A stretch of DNA of 64,000 nucleotides from Betaproteobacteria bacterium (GTDB lineage: Bacteria > Pseudomonadota > Gammaproteobacteria > Burkholderiales > Rhodocyclaceae): contig JAHRYN010000004.1 in assembly GCA_020621405.1 (NCBI GenBank), forward strand, positions 215,904 through 279,903, in the 5' to 3' direction. The notes beneath the pieces were generated by a model. That model was not told the origin of the DNA and did no database searches. It saw nothing but the letters and a program-made list of their open reading frames with translations. The translations under genes were made by a program, and so were the position numbers. Positions 25,912 to 37,034 of this stretch are shown piece by piece (the stretch's first letter is position 1; each line of letters begins with the position of its first letter).

Positions 25912-26117
25912 GCCCGGAAATCGATCTTTTCGGCGTCTATCTGACCTCGGTGCTGGTCACCGGCGCCAGCGCACTGGTCCTCACGTTCGGCCTCAACCGG
26001 CTGCTCGCCGCTCTGGGCGTGTATCGCCACGTCTGGCACCGGGCGCTGTTCGAAACCGCGCTCTTCGTCATCGTCTGGGCTCTCGTCCTGATGCTTTCCC
26101 TGAAGGTATCGCCATGA
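25908..26117 (+). CDS. DUF1656 small membrane protein (AaeX-like)
   Basis: A 69-residue protein with two membrane helices (LTSVLVTGASALVLTFGL and ALFETALFVIVWALVLML). DUF1656 proteins accompany FUSC pumps and HlyD adaptors; their exact role is unknown but they are thought to help assemble the inner-membrane unit. Start and stop overlap both neighbours by ATGA, so all are translationally coupled. Confidence 0.88.
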   Translation: MSPEIDLFGVYLTSVLVTGASALVLTFGLNRLLAALGVYRHVWHRALFETALFVIVWALVLMLSLKVSP

Positions 26118-27022
26118 ATCCGTCACCCTTGCTGAAACAGAGGCTTTCGAAGGCACTCGGCGTCGCCGTCACGCTGACCGCGGTCGCCATCGCGCTGTTC
26201 GCCGGCCGGAAGATCTGGTTCCACTATCAGGAAGAACCATGGACGCCGGACGGCCGGGTGCGCGCCGACATCGTGCAGATCGCGCCCGACGTGTCCGGCA
26301 TCGTCACCGGACTCGCGGTCGTCAACGACCAGCCGGTCAAGCGCGGCCAGTTCCTGTTCCAGATCGACCGCGAACGCTACGCCCTGGCGCTGCGCGAAGC
26401 CGACGCCCAGGTCGCTGCCCGGCGCGCCGCGCTCGAACAGGCGCAGCGGGAAGCCGTCCGCAACCGCTCGCTGGGCGAACTGGTGGCCGAGGAAAGTCGC
26501 GAACAGGGCACCTCGAAGGTAGCGCTGGCGGAAGCCGCGCTGGCGCAGGCCCTGGTCGGGCGCGACATGGCCACGCTCAATCTGCAGCGCACCCGCGTGG
26601 TCGCGCCGACCGACGGCCATCTATCGGATCTGAGCCTGCGCGTCGGCAATTACGTCAGCGCCGGTAAGCCGGTGATGGCGCTGATCGACGCCTCGTCGTT
26701 CCGCGTCGAGGGCTATTTCGAGGAAACGAAGCTGCGGCGGATCGCGGTCGGCCAGCCGGTGCTGGTCAGACTGATGGGCGACGACCGGCAGATCCATGGC
26801 CATGTCGCCAGCATCGCGGCCGGCATCGAGGATCGCGACCGCGCCGCAGGCGCCAACCTGCTGCCGAACGTCAATCCGACCTTCAGCTGGGTCCGCCTGG
26901 CACAGCGCGTGCCGGTGCGCATCGCGCTCGACGACACGCCGGCCGATGCCGGGCTGGTCGCCGGCCGCACCGCGAGCGTGACCGTCGTCCAGACGCAGCA
27001 GAAGGAGGACAGCGGAAAATGA
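26114..27022 (+). CDS. HlyD/EmrA-type membrane fusion protein of the efflux pump
   Basis: A 302-residue periplasmic adaptor. An N-terminal helix (GVAVTLTAVAIALFAG) anchors it in the inner membrane. The barrel-sandwich half motifs appear as PDVSGIVTGLAVVNDQPVKRGQ and VVAPTDGHLSDLSLRVGNYV, with a coiled-coil hairpin (about 90-150) between them, and a beta-barrel part after. It links the FUSC pump with the outer-membrane factor encoded next, which it overlaps by four bases. Confidence 0.9.
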   Translation: MNPSPLLKQRLSKALGVAVTLTAVAIALFAGRKIWFHYQEEPWTPDGRVRADIVQIAPDVSGIVTGLAVVNDQPVKRGQFLFQIDRERYALALREADAQVAARRAALEQAQREAVRNRSLGELVAEESREQGTSKVALAEAALAQALVGRDMATLNLQRTRVVAPTDGHLSDLSLRVGNYVSAGKPVMALIDASSFRVEGYFEETKLRRIAVGQPVLVRLMGDDRQIHGHVASIAAGIEDRDRAAGANLLPNVNPTFSWVRLAQRVPVRIALDDTPADAGLVAGRTASVTVVQTQQKEDSGK

Positions 27023-28434
27023 ACGCCCGGACACTCCCGGCTCTCTGTCTGGCATTCGCAGTCGGCGCCTGCACCACGGTCGGGCCGGACTACCGCCTGC
27101 CGGACAAGGCGGCGATCAACGCGCCGGCCGCACGCGGCGCCTTTGCCGGCGCGACCTTCACCGAACATGCGGGCGGCGACCTTCCCGACCAGTGGTGGCG
27201 CCTGTATGACGACCCGCAGCTGAACCGTCTGGTGGCGGAAGCGCTCGCGGCCAACGCCGACCTGCGCGTCGCCGCAGCCAACCTGTCGCGCAGCGAGGCC
27301 ATCGTGCAGGAAGCCGAAGGTGCGAAGGACATCAAGGCCGGCGCGTCGGCAACCGCGGTGCGCGCCCGCGAAGCGGGCGAGGCCTACATCATTCCGCACG
27401 CGCTGCCGGTGGAAAACCTGGCCAACGCCGGCATCCGGCTGTCCTACCAGATCGATCTGGTCGGCGGCCTGAAACGCGCGGCAGAAGCTGCCGAAGCCGA
27501 CACCGAAGCCAGTCGCGCGGCACTCGATCTGGCGCGGATCAGCATCGCCGCCGACGTGGCACAGGCCTACGCCGAAGCCTGCTCGGCCGGACACGAACAG
27601 GCGGTCGCCGAACAGGCCGCCGACCTGCAGCAGAAGAATCTGGACGCAGTCACGCGGCTGGTCGCGGCCGGTCGCAGCATGGCGGCGGACGTGCCGCGTG
27701 CCGGTGCGCTGGCCGCCCAGTCGCGCGCGGCCATTCCGGCCCACATCGCGCGTCGCCGCCTGGCGCTTTACCGGCTGGCAGTGCTGACCGGACATCCGCC
27801 GGCCGACTATCCGCGCGAACTGGAAACCTGCGCGCGTGTGCCGAGGCCGGGCCAGCCCATCCCGATCGGTGACGGCACCGCGCTGCTGCGCCGGCGTCCC
27901 GACGTACGTCAGGCCGAGCGCAGCCTGGCCGCCGCGACCGCCCGGGTCGGCGTCGCCACCGCGGCGCTCTATCCCACCGTCACGCTGGGTCTGTCTGCCG
28001 GCGCCACCGGTCTGCTCGATCACATGGGTCAGGCCGGAACACGCCGCTGGAGCTTCGGTCCGCTGATTTCCTGGACCATCCCCGGCGACGAGGAAAAGGC
28101 ACGGGTGCGTCAGGCGGACGCCGGTGCCGCAGCCGCACTGGCGCGCTTCGACGCCGTGGTGCTGCGGGCACTGCAGGAAATCGAATCGGATCTGGCCCTG
28201 CTGGCGCGCGACCTGGACCGCAACAGCGCGCTGCGGCGCGCGCGCGACGACACCGCGGACGCGGCGCAGCAGGTGCGGACGCTGTTCGCAACCGGCCGCC
28301 TGCCCTATCTGGACGACCTGAACGCGCAACGCATGCTGACCGAGGCCGACGCCGCGCTGGCGGCGTCCGATGCACAGGTCGCCACCGACCAGATCCGCGT
28401 CTTCCTGGCGCTGGGCGGCGGCTGGGAGCGCTGA
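27019..28434 (+). CDS. Outer-membrane efflux lipoprotein (NodT/OprM family)
   Basis: A 471-residue TolC-like channel. The signal peptide ends in a lipobox (AVGAC, Cys about residue 18). The start of the mature part, TTVGPDYRLP, and WWRLYDDPQLNRLVAEALAAN are hallmark NodT-family segments; the two OEP repeats follow with long amphipathic helices. GGAGG lies upstream of the ATG within the adaptor gene. It is the last gene of the MarR-FUSC operon and provides the exit duct. Confidence 0.92.
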   Translation: MNARTLPALCLAFAVGACTTVGPDYRLPDKAAINAPAARGAFAGATFTEHAGGDLPDQWWRLYDDPQLNRLVAEALAANADLRVAAANLSRSEAIVQEAEGAKDIKAGASATAVRAREAGEAYIIPHALPVENLANAGIRLSYQIDLVGGLKRAAEAAEADTEASRAALDLARISIAADVAQAYAEACSAGHEQAVAEQAADLQQKNLDAVTRLVAAGRSMAADVPRAGALAAQSRAAIPAHIARRRLALYRLAVLTGHPPADYPRELETCARVPRPGQPIPIGDGTALLRRRPDVRQAERSLAAATARVGVATAALYPTVTLGLSAGATGLLDHMGQAGTRRWSFGPLISWTIPGDEEKARVRQADAGAAAALARFDAVVLRALQEIESDLALLARDLDRNSALRRARDDTADAAQQVRTLFATGRLPYLDDLNAQRMLTEADAALAASDAQVATDQIRVFLALGGGWER

Positions 28435-28450
28435 ACGACAGTCCGGGCAC

Positions 28451-28470
28451 GGCACGGTGCAGCCCGTGCC
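28451..28470. terminator. Hairpin between convergent genes
   Basis: GGCACGG (28451-28457) pairs perfectly with CCGTGCC (28464-28470) around a six-base loop, 16 bases after the efflux operon. No T-run on either strand, so termination efficiency is uncertain. Confidence 0.4.
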
Positions 28471-28490
28471 GCAGGCCGGCCCTCACTGCA

Positions 28491-29567
28491 TCAGTTCAGC
28501 CGGCCGACGAAGGCCTGACTCACCGACGAAAGTTCCTCGGTCAACATCTGGTTGAAGGCGGCACCATCGACGATGACCTCGTAGTCCCGGGCAACGTTGG
28601 CTCCCGCCTTGACCGCCCCGGCGATACCGCCGGTCAGCAACCCGAGCGCAATGCCGCCCGCCGCGTCGGCGGTACGCAAGGCCGTGCCGGCGGTGCTGGT
28701 GACATCCTTCATTTCACCGACGGTCCGGGCACTCACGGCAGGCGATGACAGGGAAATCTTGCTCTGGTCACCGGACGGCGCATACACGACGAAGCGATTG
28801 ACATAGGTGGGCAGCGACAGCGATGCCTTGCTCTCGACGCTGTTGCCGACCCAGAAGCCCTTGTTCGTGGTCAGCAAGGTCGGTACGACGGTAAAGCGCA
28901 CCTTCAGCACGTGGGCATTGAGCTTCTTTGCCAGCGCGAATTCGGCATTCTGGGCGCCGCCGGTCGAAAACCCGGATGCGAAACGGCTGCCGAAGGTCAT
29001 GTAGGGATCTTCCGGCGGCTTGCTGAACAGTCCCTTGCGGAATACCGCATCCTCGCTCTGGATCAGCATCGGCACGCCGACGCTGCCGATGTAGAGCCCC
29101 TTCCCGGCCTTGGCATCTTCCTCATGCGGACTGGCGGTGCTTGCGCCGGCAATGCTCTTGTATTCCGGCAGTTCATTCAGCTGTTCCTGCGGAATGACTT
29201 CGATGCCGGCGGCGGCCAGCTGCGCGGTGAGCACCGCGTAGTAGTCGCCAACCAGCTTCTGCCACGTCGCGGCATCATGACCCTTGAGCGTCACGCTGAC
29301 CGAATTGGGCTTGCCCGAGATCAGGTTACCCAGATCGCCACCCTCGCCCGCCTTCAGGTAGGTCAGCACTTCGACGCTGAACGAGGTGATCGCGACCTTC
29401 TTCAGACCTTTCAGGTATTCCGGGTTGTCGACCTGCACGGCCGGCACGGCAGTCGGCGCCGGATCCTCGGCGCGGGCAGCCGGACTCAGCAGCGCACACG
29501 TCATCGCCACAGCCAGCAGGCGCTTTGTCATCGCTTTTTTCAACGGGCGGGGAGCCACAGGAAACAT
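28491..29567 (-). CDS. Secreted protein of unknown function
   Basis: A 358-residue exported protein that I do not recognise. The ATG at 29567 is preferred because AGGTG stands six bases upstream; a second ATG at 29531 would give a shorter signal peptide (MTKRLLAVAMTCALL, cleavage after ARA). The mature part begins with a Pro/Ala stretch and then a strand-rich region (LKKVAITSFSVEVLTYL) reminiscent of the nucleotide-independent fold of CsgG-like lipoproteins, followed by AAGIEVIPQEQLNELPEYKS. A Gly/Ala-rich segment near the end (GGIALGLLTGGIAGAV) could insert in a membrane. It is monocistronic and convergent with the efflux operon. Confidence 0.75.
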   Translation of the reverse strand: MFPVAPRPLKKAMTKRLLAVAMTCALLSPAARAEDPAPTAVPAVQVDNPEYLKGLKKVAITSFSVEVLTYLKAGEGGDLGNLISGKPNSVSVTLKGHDAATWQKLVGDYYAVLTAQLAAAGIEVIPQEQLNELPEYKSIAGASTASPHEEDAKAGKGLYIGSVGVPMLIQSEDAVFRKGLFSKPPEDPYMTFGSRFASGFSTGGAQNAEFALAKKLNAHVLKVRFTVVPTLLTTNKGFWVGNSVESKASLSLPTYVNRFVVYAPSGDQSKISLSSPAVSARTVGEMKDVTSTAGTALRTADAAGGIALGLLTGGIAGAVKAGANVARDYEVIVDGAAFNQMLTEELSSVSQAFVGRLN

Positions 29568-29900
29568 CACGCACACCTCATCGCACGAAAAAATCCGACG
29601 CATGCTATCAAAAGCCAGGTCTGCCTTCTGAAGCGTCTTTCACGCCGGGCTCCGGATCGGAAAGGTGTATGCGCGGACCGAATGCAGGGTGCACGAGCGG
29701 ACCGGACGGATGGGAAACTACGGCGGGATTCCGTGGGCGATGGAACCGGCATGGCGGCAATGCCGTCGGGACCGTATCGATGCCGCGCAGGTGCAGGCAT
29801 GACAATTCGCCGCACGATGACCACCTTGCTGATTTGATCCGGATGGACGCGACTGGCGGCTCGGCAGACGAACCGGCTTGCTGGACAACGGCGCGGTCCA
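29568..29900. other. Intergenic region
   Basis: No gene or clear site is seen between the secreted-protein gene and the tRNA-Pro terminator. The promoter of the minus-strand secreted-protein gene should lie in its left part. Confidence 0.5.
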
Positions 29901-29930
29901 AAACAAAAAAGCCACCCCGAAGGGTGGCTT
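29901..29930 (-). terminator. Rho-independent terminator after tRNA-Pro
   Basis: GCCACCC and GGGTGGC (29911-29917 and 29922-29928) form a perfect stem with a stable TTCG loop on the minus strand, followed by TTTTTTGTTTT. Confidence 0.92.
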
Positions 29931-29943
29931 TTCCGCGGGATTT

Positions 29944-30020
29944 TGGTCGGGGAAAGAGGATTCGAACCTCCGGCCCCTGCGTCCCGAACGCAGTGCTCTA
30001 CCAGGCTGAGCTATTCCCCG
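29944..30020 (-). tRNA. tRNA-Pro (anticodon CGG)
   Basis: A 77-base cloverleaf is complete on the minus strand: acceptor CGGGGAA with TTCCCCG, D arm GCTCAGCCTGGTAGAGC, anticodon stem CTGCG/CGCAG with loop TTCGGGA (anticodon CGG, plus-strand 29984-29986), T arm with GGTTCGAATCC, and an encoded CCA end. Confidence 0.96.
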
Positions 30021-30085
30021 ATCTGCACACGCCTGATTCCATGTGCAGCACTGCTTTTCCGCTGCCCGAAAGCAACGAGGCGCGC

Positions 30086-30114
30086 ATTATGCTAGAACTT
30101 CCGCTCAACTGCAA
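30086..30114 (-). promoter_or_regulatory. Promoter of tRNA-Pro
   Basis: On the minus strand TTGCAG (30114-30109), 17 bases, CATAAT (30091-30086). The -35 lies inside the end of ispB; the predicted leader before the tRNA is about 60 bases. Confidence 0.6.
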
Positions 30115-31063
30115 ACATTGCGAGATCGAGCAGACTTTGCAGGTATTCGTTCGACGGCAGACCGGCCAGCTCGGCGCTCGCCAGTTCGGCTTCGCGGCGG
30201 GCGTGCGCACGGGCCGCATCGATGGCGCCGCTGTCGACGACCGCCTTCAGAACGGCAGACCAGTCGTCCCGCCCGCCCTGTTCGATGGCATGCCTCACAG
30301 CCGCCACCTGTTCGGCATTGCCGTTCTTCATCACATGGATCAGCGGCAGCGTCGGCTTGCCTTCCGCCAGGTCGTCGCCGAGATTCTTGCCGATGGACTG
30401 CTCGTCGCCGGAATAGTCGAGGATGTCATCAACCAGCTGGAAGGCCGTTCCAAGATGCATGCCGAAACGCGCGAAACGTTCTTCGACGTCGGTATCGACG
30501 CCGGCCAGCAACGCACCGAGCCGGCTCGCCGCCTCGAACAGCTTGGCGGTCTTGTAGCGGATGACCTGCAGATAGCGCTCTTCATCGACTTCGGCGTCGT
30601 GACAGTTCAGCAGCTGCAGCACCTCGCCCTCGGCGATGATGTTGGTCGCTTCGGCCAGCACGGCCTGTACGCGCATGCTGCCCACACCGACCATCATCTG
30701 GAAGGCACGGGAGTACAGGAAGTCTCCGACCAGCACCGAGGCGGCGTTGCCGAACAGCGCATTGGCGGTCTTGGCGCCGCGCCGCAGTTCGGATTCATCG
30801 ACCACGTCGTCGTGCAGCAGCGTCGCGGTATGGATGAATTCGACCACCGCCGCCAGTTCGGTACGGTGGGCGCCGGAATAGCCGCAGGCGCCCGACGTGA
30901 GCAGCACCAGCGCGGGACGCAGTCGCTTGCCGCCGGCACCTATGATGTATTCGGCCACCTGGCGCACCAGCACGACGTCCGAGTGCAGTCGCTGCCGGAT
31001 GACGACATCGAGCTCGCGCATGTCGTCCGCTATCAGGCTGTAAAGTCGGTTGAGAGAGGACAA
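30092..31063 (-). CDS. ispB: Octaprenyl-diphosphate synthase
   Basis: A trans-polyprenyl synthase that elongates farnesyl diphosphate with isopentenyl diphosphate for the ubiquinone side chain. The first aspartate-rich motif is LLHDDVVDE and the second is LVDDILDYSG; GGKRLRPALVLL and the KTAKLFEAA segment are also typical. A TTG at 31063 with AGG five bases upstream gives 323 residues, the family's usual length, and is preferred; the frame stays open up to a TTG at 31120. Divergent from rplU, the normal arrangement in Beta- and Gammaproteobacteria. Chain length (C40) is inferred from the context. Confidence 0.92.
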   Translation of the reverse strand: MSSLNRLYSLIADDMRELDVVIRQRLHSDVVLVRQVAEYIIGAGGKRLRPALVLLTSGACGYSGAHRTELAAVVEFIHTATLLHDDVVDESELRRGAKTANALFGNAASVLVGDFLYSRAFQMMVGVGSMRVQAVLAEATNIIAEGEVLQLLNCHDAEVDEERYLQVIRYKTAKLFEAASRLGALLAGVDTDVEERFARFGMHLGTAFQLVDDILDYSGDEQSIGKNLGDDLAEGKPTLPLIHVMKNGNAEQVAAVRHAIEQGGRDDWSAVLKAVVDSGAIDAARAHARREAELASAELAGLPSNEYLQSLLDLAMFAVERKF

Positions 31064-31141
31064 GGATGCCTGCCGGACGCGGAAAAACGCGGATGGTAGC
31101 AGCGCACGCCAGCCCGTCAAGCCATTGATGTTTATTGGCCT

Positions 31142-31171
31142 TTGACTTTATGGCCACACCTCCGATATACT
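31142..31171 (+). promoter_or_regulatory. Promoter of rplU-rpmA
   Basis: TTGACT (31142-31147), 18 bases, TATACT (31166-31171): five of six matches in each hexamer, a strong sigma-70 promoter 34 bases before the rplU ATG. Confidence 0.75.
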
Positions 31172-31204
31172 TGTAGATTCCCTTAAACCTTATTGGGGTT
31201 ACAC

Positions 31205-31516
31205 ATGTACGCGGTCATAAAAACCGGTGGCAAGCAGTATCGCGTTGCCGCTGGCGAAAAAATCAAGGTAGAACAGATACCTGCGGATGTGGGCTCGGAA
31301 ATCGTGATCGACCAGATTCTGATGGTCGGCGAGGGCGAATCGGTCAAGATCGGTGCGCCCCTGGTTGCCGGTGCCAGCGTTCGTGCAACGGTGCTCACTC
31401 AAGGGCGCCACAAGAAAGTGACGATTTTCAAGATGCGCCGTCGCAAGCACTACCAGAAGCATCAAGGTCATCGTCAGAACTACACCGAACTGCGCATCGA
31501 AGCCATCAACGGCTAA
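31205..31516 (+). CDS. rplU: 50S ribosomal protein L21
   Basis: A 103-residue protein opening [14 protein letters not shown] and containing [25 protein letters not shown] (family signature in two parts), the complete L21 sequence. It binds 23S rRNA. An in-frame ATG four codons earlier would give a non-conserved extension, so 31205 is used. Followed after 30 bases by rpmA in the universal L21-L27 pair. Confidence 0.97.
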   Translation: MYAVIKTGGKQYRVAAGEKIKVEQIPADVGSEIVIDQILMVGEGESVKIGAPLVAGASVRATVLTQGRHKKVTIFKMRRRKHYQKHQGHRQNYTELRIEAING

Positions 31517-31546
31517 GGCCGCTGAGCGTATCCAGGAGAGCATCAA

Positions 31547-31810
31547 ATGGCACACAAAAAAGGCGGCGGCAGTACGCGTAACGGCCGCGACTCAGAGTCG
31601 AAGCGACTTGGCGTCAAGAGCTACGGCGGTCAGCTGATTTCGGCTGGCAGCATCATCGTGCGTCAGCGTGGCACCGAATTCCACCCGGGCGACAATGTTG
31701 GCATGGGCAAGGACCACACGTTGTTCGCCAAGATCGACGGCGTGGTGCAGTTCAGTGTGAAGGGCGCCAATCGCCGTCGCATGGTAACGATCGTTCCGGC
31801 AGCGGCCTGA
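31547..31810 (+). CDS. rpmA: 50S ribosomal protein L27
   Basis: An 87-residue protein with the conserved N-terminus [20 protein letters not shown], whose tail reaches the peptidyl-transferase centre, and the [19 protein letters not shown] core. AGGAG precedes the ATG. An intrinsic terminator follows 21 bases after its stop, closing the rplU-rpmA unit before obgE. Confidence 0.97.
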   Translation: MAHKKGGGSTRNGRDSESKRLGVKSYGGQLISAGSIIVRQRGTEFHPGDNVGMGKDHTLFAKIDGVVQFSVKGANRRRMVTIVPAAA

Positions 31811-31831
31811 TCCAGGCTCGCCGGCACCCGA

Positions 31832-31860
31832 GCCCTGCCCGCGAGGCAGGGCTTTTTGTT
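31832..31860 (+). terminator. Rho-independent terminator after rpmA
   Basis: GCCCTGCC (31832-31839) pairs with GGCAGGGC (31845-31852) around CGCGA and is followed by TTTTTGTTT. Confidence 0.9.
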
Positions 31861-31915
31861 TGTGCCGCCGGCACGCGCCGGCCGGTCACTCCAGTCATCT
31901 AGCAGGCATGTGTGA

Positions 31916-34100
<2,185 letters not shown>

Positions 34101-34115
34101 TCTGAAGCCTGAAGG

Positions 34116-35579
34116 TCAGGCCGGCGGCAGCGGCAGTTTCAGTTCGAGCAGCGTGCCGCGATCCGGTGCCGGACCGATCGAAAAGCTGCCGCCCAGCGCG
34201 TCGGCGCGATATTTCATCCCGAGCAGTCCGTGCGCACCGGTCGTCTTCGGCGTGGCGCCCGAAATGCCGACGCCGTCATCGCGGATTTCCAGCCTGACCC
34301 ACCCCGACTCGACCGACAGGCTGATCCACACGCGCTCCGCCTGCGCGTGCTTTCTTATATTGGTGAGCCCTTCCTGCACCACGCGATAGATCGCGATCGC
34401 GCGATCGCGGTCCAGTTCGAGCGCGTCCGGCAGTTCGAGCACGAGCCGGAACGGCGCCGAAGCGCGGATTTCGTCAGCCAGCGATTCGAGCGCCGGCAGC
34501 AGTCCGAGATGCGTCAGCACGGTAGGCACCAGGCCTTCAATGACCCGTCGCTTGATCTGCACGCCCTGCTCCAGAATGTCGCATATGCGCGCCAGCGCAT
34601 CGACGTCGGGGCTGCCCTGCTTGCGGGCACGGCGCAGCAGCATCGATGCCTCCATCTTGCTGGCGGTCAGGATCGAACCCATTTCATCGTGCAGTTCGCG
34701 CGCCAGCGCCGCCTTCTGCCGTTCCGCCTCGGTCTGCAGATGGCTGGCCAGTTCCGACAGTTCTGCCGTGCGCACCCTGACCAGCGCGTCGAGTTCGTCA
34801 CGCGCCTCGCGCAACCGGTCCGCCGTCGCCGCCTCCATCTGGCTGCGCATCGCATAGGCGCGCAGCAGCAGTATCAGCAGCAGCACACCGGCGGAGACCA
34901 CCATGATCGCCACGCTGCGCTGGCGTTCGATTTCCTCGCCGAGCTGCGCCATCTGCTCCTCCAGATAGGCGCGTTCGGTCTTGACCAGGGGTTCGAGCAC
35001 GTCGCGCAGCGCCTGCTGCTCCACGGCATGCGGCAGGAACACATCCATCACCTCGACCGGACTGGCTTCTGGCGGCAGTTCGTCCAGACGCTTCAGTTCC
35101 TCGCTCTCGGTGGCCTGCAGGCCGCGCACGATGGCGATGCGGTCCGGATCGATCTGGCGGCGCACCGCCCAGCCCAGGACTTCCTCTGCCTCGCTGGTCA
35201 GCCGCCGCACGGTAGCGACATGCTCTGCCAGGCGTTCGGAAGATGGCTCTTCTATATAGCGCGACTGCGTCAGCGCGACGTGGGCATGGTCGTAAGCCAG
35301 ATTGCCCAGCACCGTCAGCGCCAGGCGGGACGCATCGATTTCCTCGCGCGCATGCAGCATTGACTGGAAGGCGGTTTCGGACAGCACGGTGAAGGTGATG
35401 CCGATGCTGACGACCAGCAGCGCGCCCCAGCGGAAGCGCGCCAGCCGCATCAGCATGCGATCGGTCAGCCGCTCCGCGCCGTCGGACGCCGAACCGGCTG
35501 TGCGCGCGGCGCGCGACAGTCCGTCCACGATCGCCTGACGGCGGCTGGCCGGCGTCATCCGTTCCTGCACGTCAGACAT
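34116..35579 (-). CDS. Membrane sensor histidine kinase (NarX/DegS type, HisKA_3)
   Basis: A 487-residue kinase: membrane helix one ([16 protein letters not shown], about 50-65), a periplasmic helical sensor of about 170 residues resembling a CHASE3 or four-helix domain, membrane helix two ([21 protein letters not shown]), a coiled coil, and the HisKA_3 phospho-acceptor [15 protein letters not shown], followed by HATPase_c with NIRKHAQAE and DDGVGISG. This type pairs with LuxR-like regulators, and one is encoded 310 bases away on the other strand (35904). The signal is unknown. The two genes flank a DUF1328 gene. Confidence 0.85.
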   Translation of the reverse strand: MSDVQERMTPASRRQAIVDGLSRAARTAGSASDGAERLTDRMLMRLARFRWGALLVVSIGITFTVLSETAFQSMLHAREEIDASRLALTVLGNLAYDHAHVALTQSRYIEEPSSERLAEHVATVRRLTSEAEEVLGWAVRRQIDPDRIAIVRGLQATESEELKRLDELPPEASPVEVMDVFLPHAVEQQALRDVLEPLVKTERAYLEEQMAQLGEEIERQRSVAIMVVSAGVLLLILLLRAYAMRSQMEAATADRLREARDELDALVRVRTAELSELASHLQTEAERQKAALARELHDEMGSILTASKMEASMLLRRARKQGSPDVDALARICDILEQGVQIKRRVIEGLVPTVLTHLGLLPALESLADEIRASAPFRLVLELPDALELDRDRAIAIYRVVQEGLTNIRKHAQAERVWISLSVESGWVRLEIRDDGVGISGATPKTTGAHGLLGMKYRADALGGSFSIGPAPDRGTLLELKLPLPPA

Positions 35580-35701
35580 GTCCGACGCACCGCCGACGGC
35601 ACGGACGACAGCTGCCGCGGCCGGCGCCGCCTATTCTGGATTCATCCGGGCCGAGGTCTGCGCCGGCCTGGAACCACGTCGTGTCACCCACGGAGGCTGT
35701 C

Positions 35702-35872
35702 ATGCTTCACTATGCCCTTATCTTCCTGCTCGTCGCGCTGGTGGCTGCATTGTTCGGCTTCGGCAGCATTGCGGCAAGTGCCGCCAGCATTGCGAAAATA
35801 CTGTTCATCGTGTTCCTGGTACTGACCTTCGTCGCTTTCGTGCTCGGACTGTTCCGCCGCCGAAGCGGATAA
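35702..35872 (+). CDS. DUF1328 small membrane protein (YtjA-like)
   Basis: A 56-residue protein, essentially two membrane helices ([18 protein letters not shown] and [21 protein letters not shown]) with a basic RRRSG end. This is the DUF1328 pattern; such peptides are widespread stress-induced membrane proteins without known function. GGAGG precedes the ATG at 35702. It sits between a divergent sensor kinase and its regulator, so it may share the regulator's message. Confidence 0.88.
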   Translation: MLHYALIFLLVALVAALFGFGSIAASAASIAKILFIVFLVLTFVAFVLGLFRRRSG

Positions 35873-35903
35873 TGCGCATCGCTCCCCGATGGAACCGCAA
35901 GTC

Positions 35904-36542
35904 ATGCAAAAAAAACGCGTCCTGCTCGCCGATGACCACCAGATCGTACGCAACGGCCTGCGCTTGCTGATCGACGCCGAGCCCGATCTCGAAGTCGCTG
36001 CCGAGGCGGCCACCAGCGCCGAAACGCTGACACTGCTGCGGCAGCAGGAATTCGACGTGCTGCTGCTCGACATATCGATGCCCGACCGCGACGGCATGGA
36101 CACGCTGCGCCTGCTGCGCACGCACCGCACCGACCTGCCGGTACTCATCATCAGCGCCTACGCCGAAGAACAGTACGCGCTGAACATGCTGCGCGCCGGC
36201 GCCAATGGCTATATCCGCAAGGACGCGGACGTGGACGACATCCTGGCTGCGATCCGCACCGTGCTGCGCGGCCGGCGCTATGTCAGCGACACCGTGGCCG
36301 ATCTGCTGACGCAGCGGCTCAACGGCGACACCGACGCGCCAGCGCATCAGCAGTTGTCGGAACGGGAATTCCAGGTACTGCACAAGCTGTCCACCGGCAA
36401 GTCGGTCACCGAAATCGCCGACGAGCTGTTCATCAGCGTGAAGAGCGTGAGTACCTACCGCAGTCGCCTGCTGACCAAGCTCAACCTGAAAAGCAATGCG
36501 GAACTGACCTATTACGCGCTGAAGAATGGGCTGATCGAATGA
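35904..36542 (+). CDS. LuxR/NarL-family response regulator
   Basis: Receiver domain with DDHQIVRNG, phospho-acceptor in LLLDISMPDRDG and Lys in YIRKDAD; C-terminal helix-turn-helix SEREFQVLHKLSTGKSVTEI and VKSVSTYRSRLLTKL. The ATG at 35904 (MQKKRVLLADDH) has GGAA nine bases upstream; an ATG at 35889 would add five residues. It is the likely partner of the HisKA_3 kinase at 34116-35579. Target genes are unknown. Confidence 0.9.
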   Translation: MQKKRVLLADDHQIVRNGLRLLIDAEPDLEVAAEAATSAETLTLLRQQEFDVLLLDISMPDRDGMDTLRLLRTHRTDLPVLIISAYAEEQYALNMLRAGANGYIRKDADVDDILAAIRTVLRGRRYVSDTVADLLTQRLNGDTDAPAHQQLSEREFQVLHKLSTGKSVTEIADELFISVKSVSTYRSRLLTKLNLKSNAELTYYALKNGLIE

Positions 36543-36617
36543 TGCCGTCTGTCGGCCCTCACCTACAGGCCTGCCATATTCCGCGCGGCCGGCTGTCATC
36601 GCCGGCACGGAGCCGTC

Positions 36618-37019
36618 ATGGCCTCGCTTGACACCTCTGCATTGAACGAGGCGGCACGGCAGCTCAAGGTGCTGCTGGTCGAGGATTCGGCGCTGATCCG
36701 CCGGCATCTGGTGGCGCTGATTGAGGACACCGACGGCGTTACGGTCAGCGGCGAGGTCGAGACCGAAGCCGATGCCATCAACGCACTGCGCCAGGGCCGC
36801 TTCGATGCCGCCGTGGTGGACCTGCAGCTGCGCGAGGGCAGCGGTTTCGGCGTGCTGCAGCACCTGAAGATCCATCATCCCGACCTGCTCGCCATCGTGC
36901 TGACCAACAGCAACACACCCGCGATGCGGGCGCGCAGCCTGGCGCTCGGTGCCCACCACTTTCTCGACAAGTCTTGCGAATTCGAGCGTGTTGCGGCGCT
37001 GCTGGAATCCTTGCGCTGA
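36618..37019 (+). CDS. Stand-alone receiver-domain response regulator
   Basis: A 133-residue CheY-like protein: acidic pocket VEDSALIRRH, phospho-acceptor Asp in AAVVDLQLREGSG, the Thr of VLTNSNTP and Lys in HFLDKSCEF. There is no output domain. GGAG stands five bases before the ATG. It follows the LuxR-type regulator by 75 bases and could be a phosphate sink or a partner of the same kinase. Confidence 0.85.
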   Translation: MASLDTSALNEAARQLKVLLVEDSALIRRHLVALIEDTDGVTVSGEVETEADAINALRQGRFDAAVVDLQLREGSGFGVLQHLKIHHPDLLAIVLTNSNTPAMRARSLALGAHHFLDKSCEFERVAALLESLR

Positions 37020-37034
37020 CGGCCGGCACTGCCC

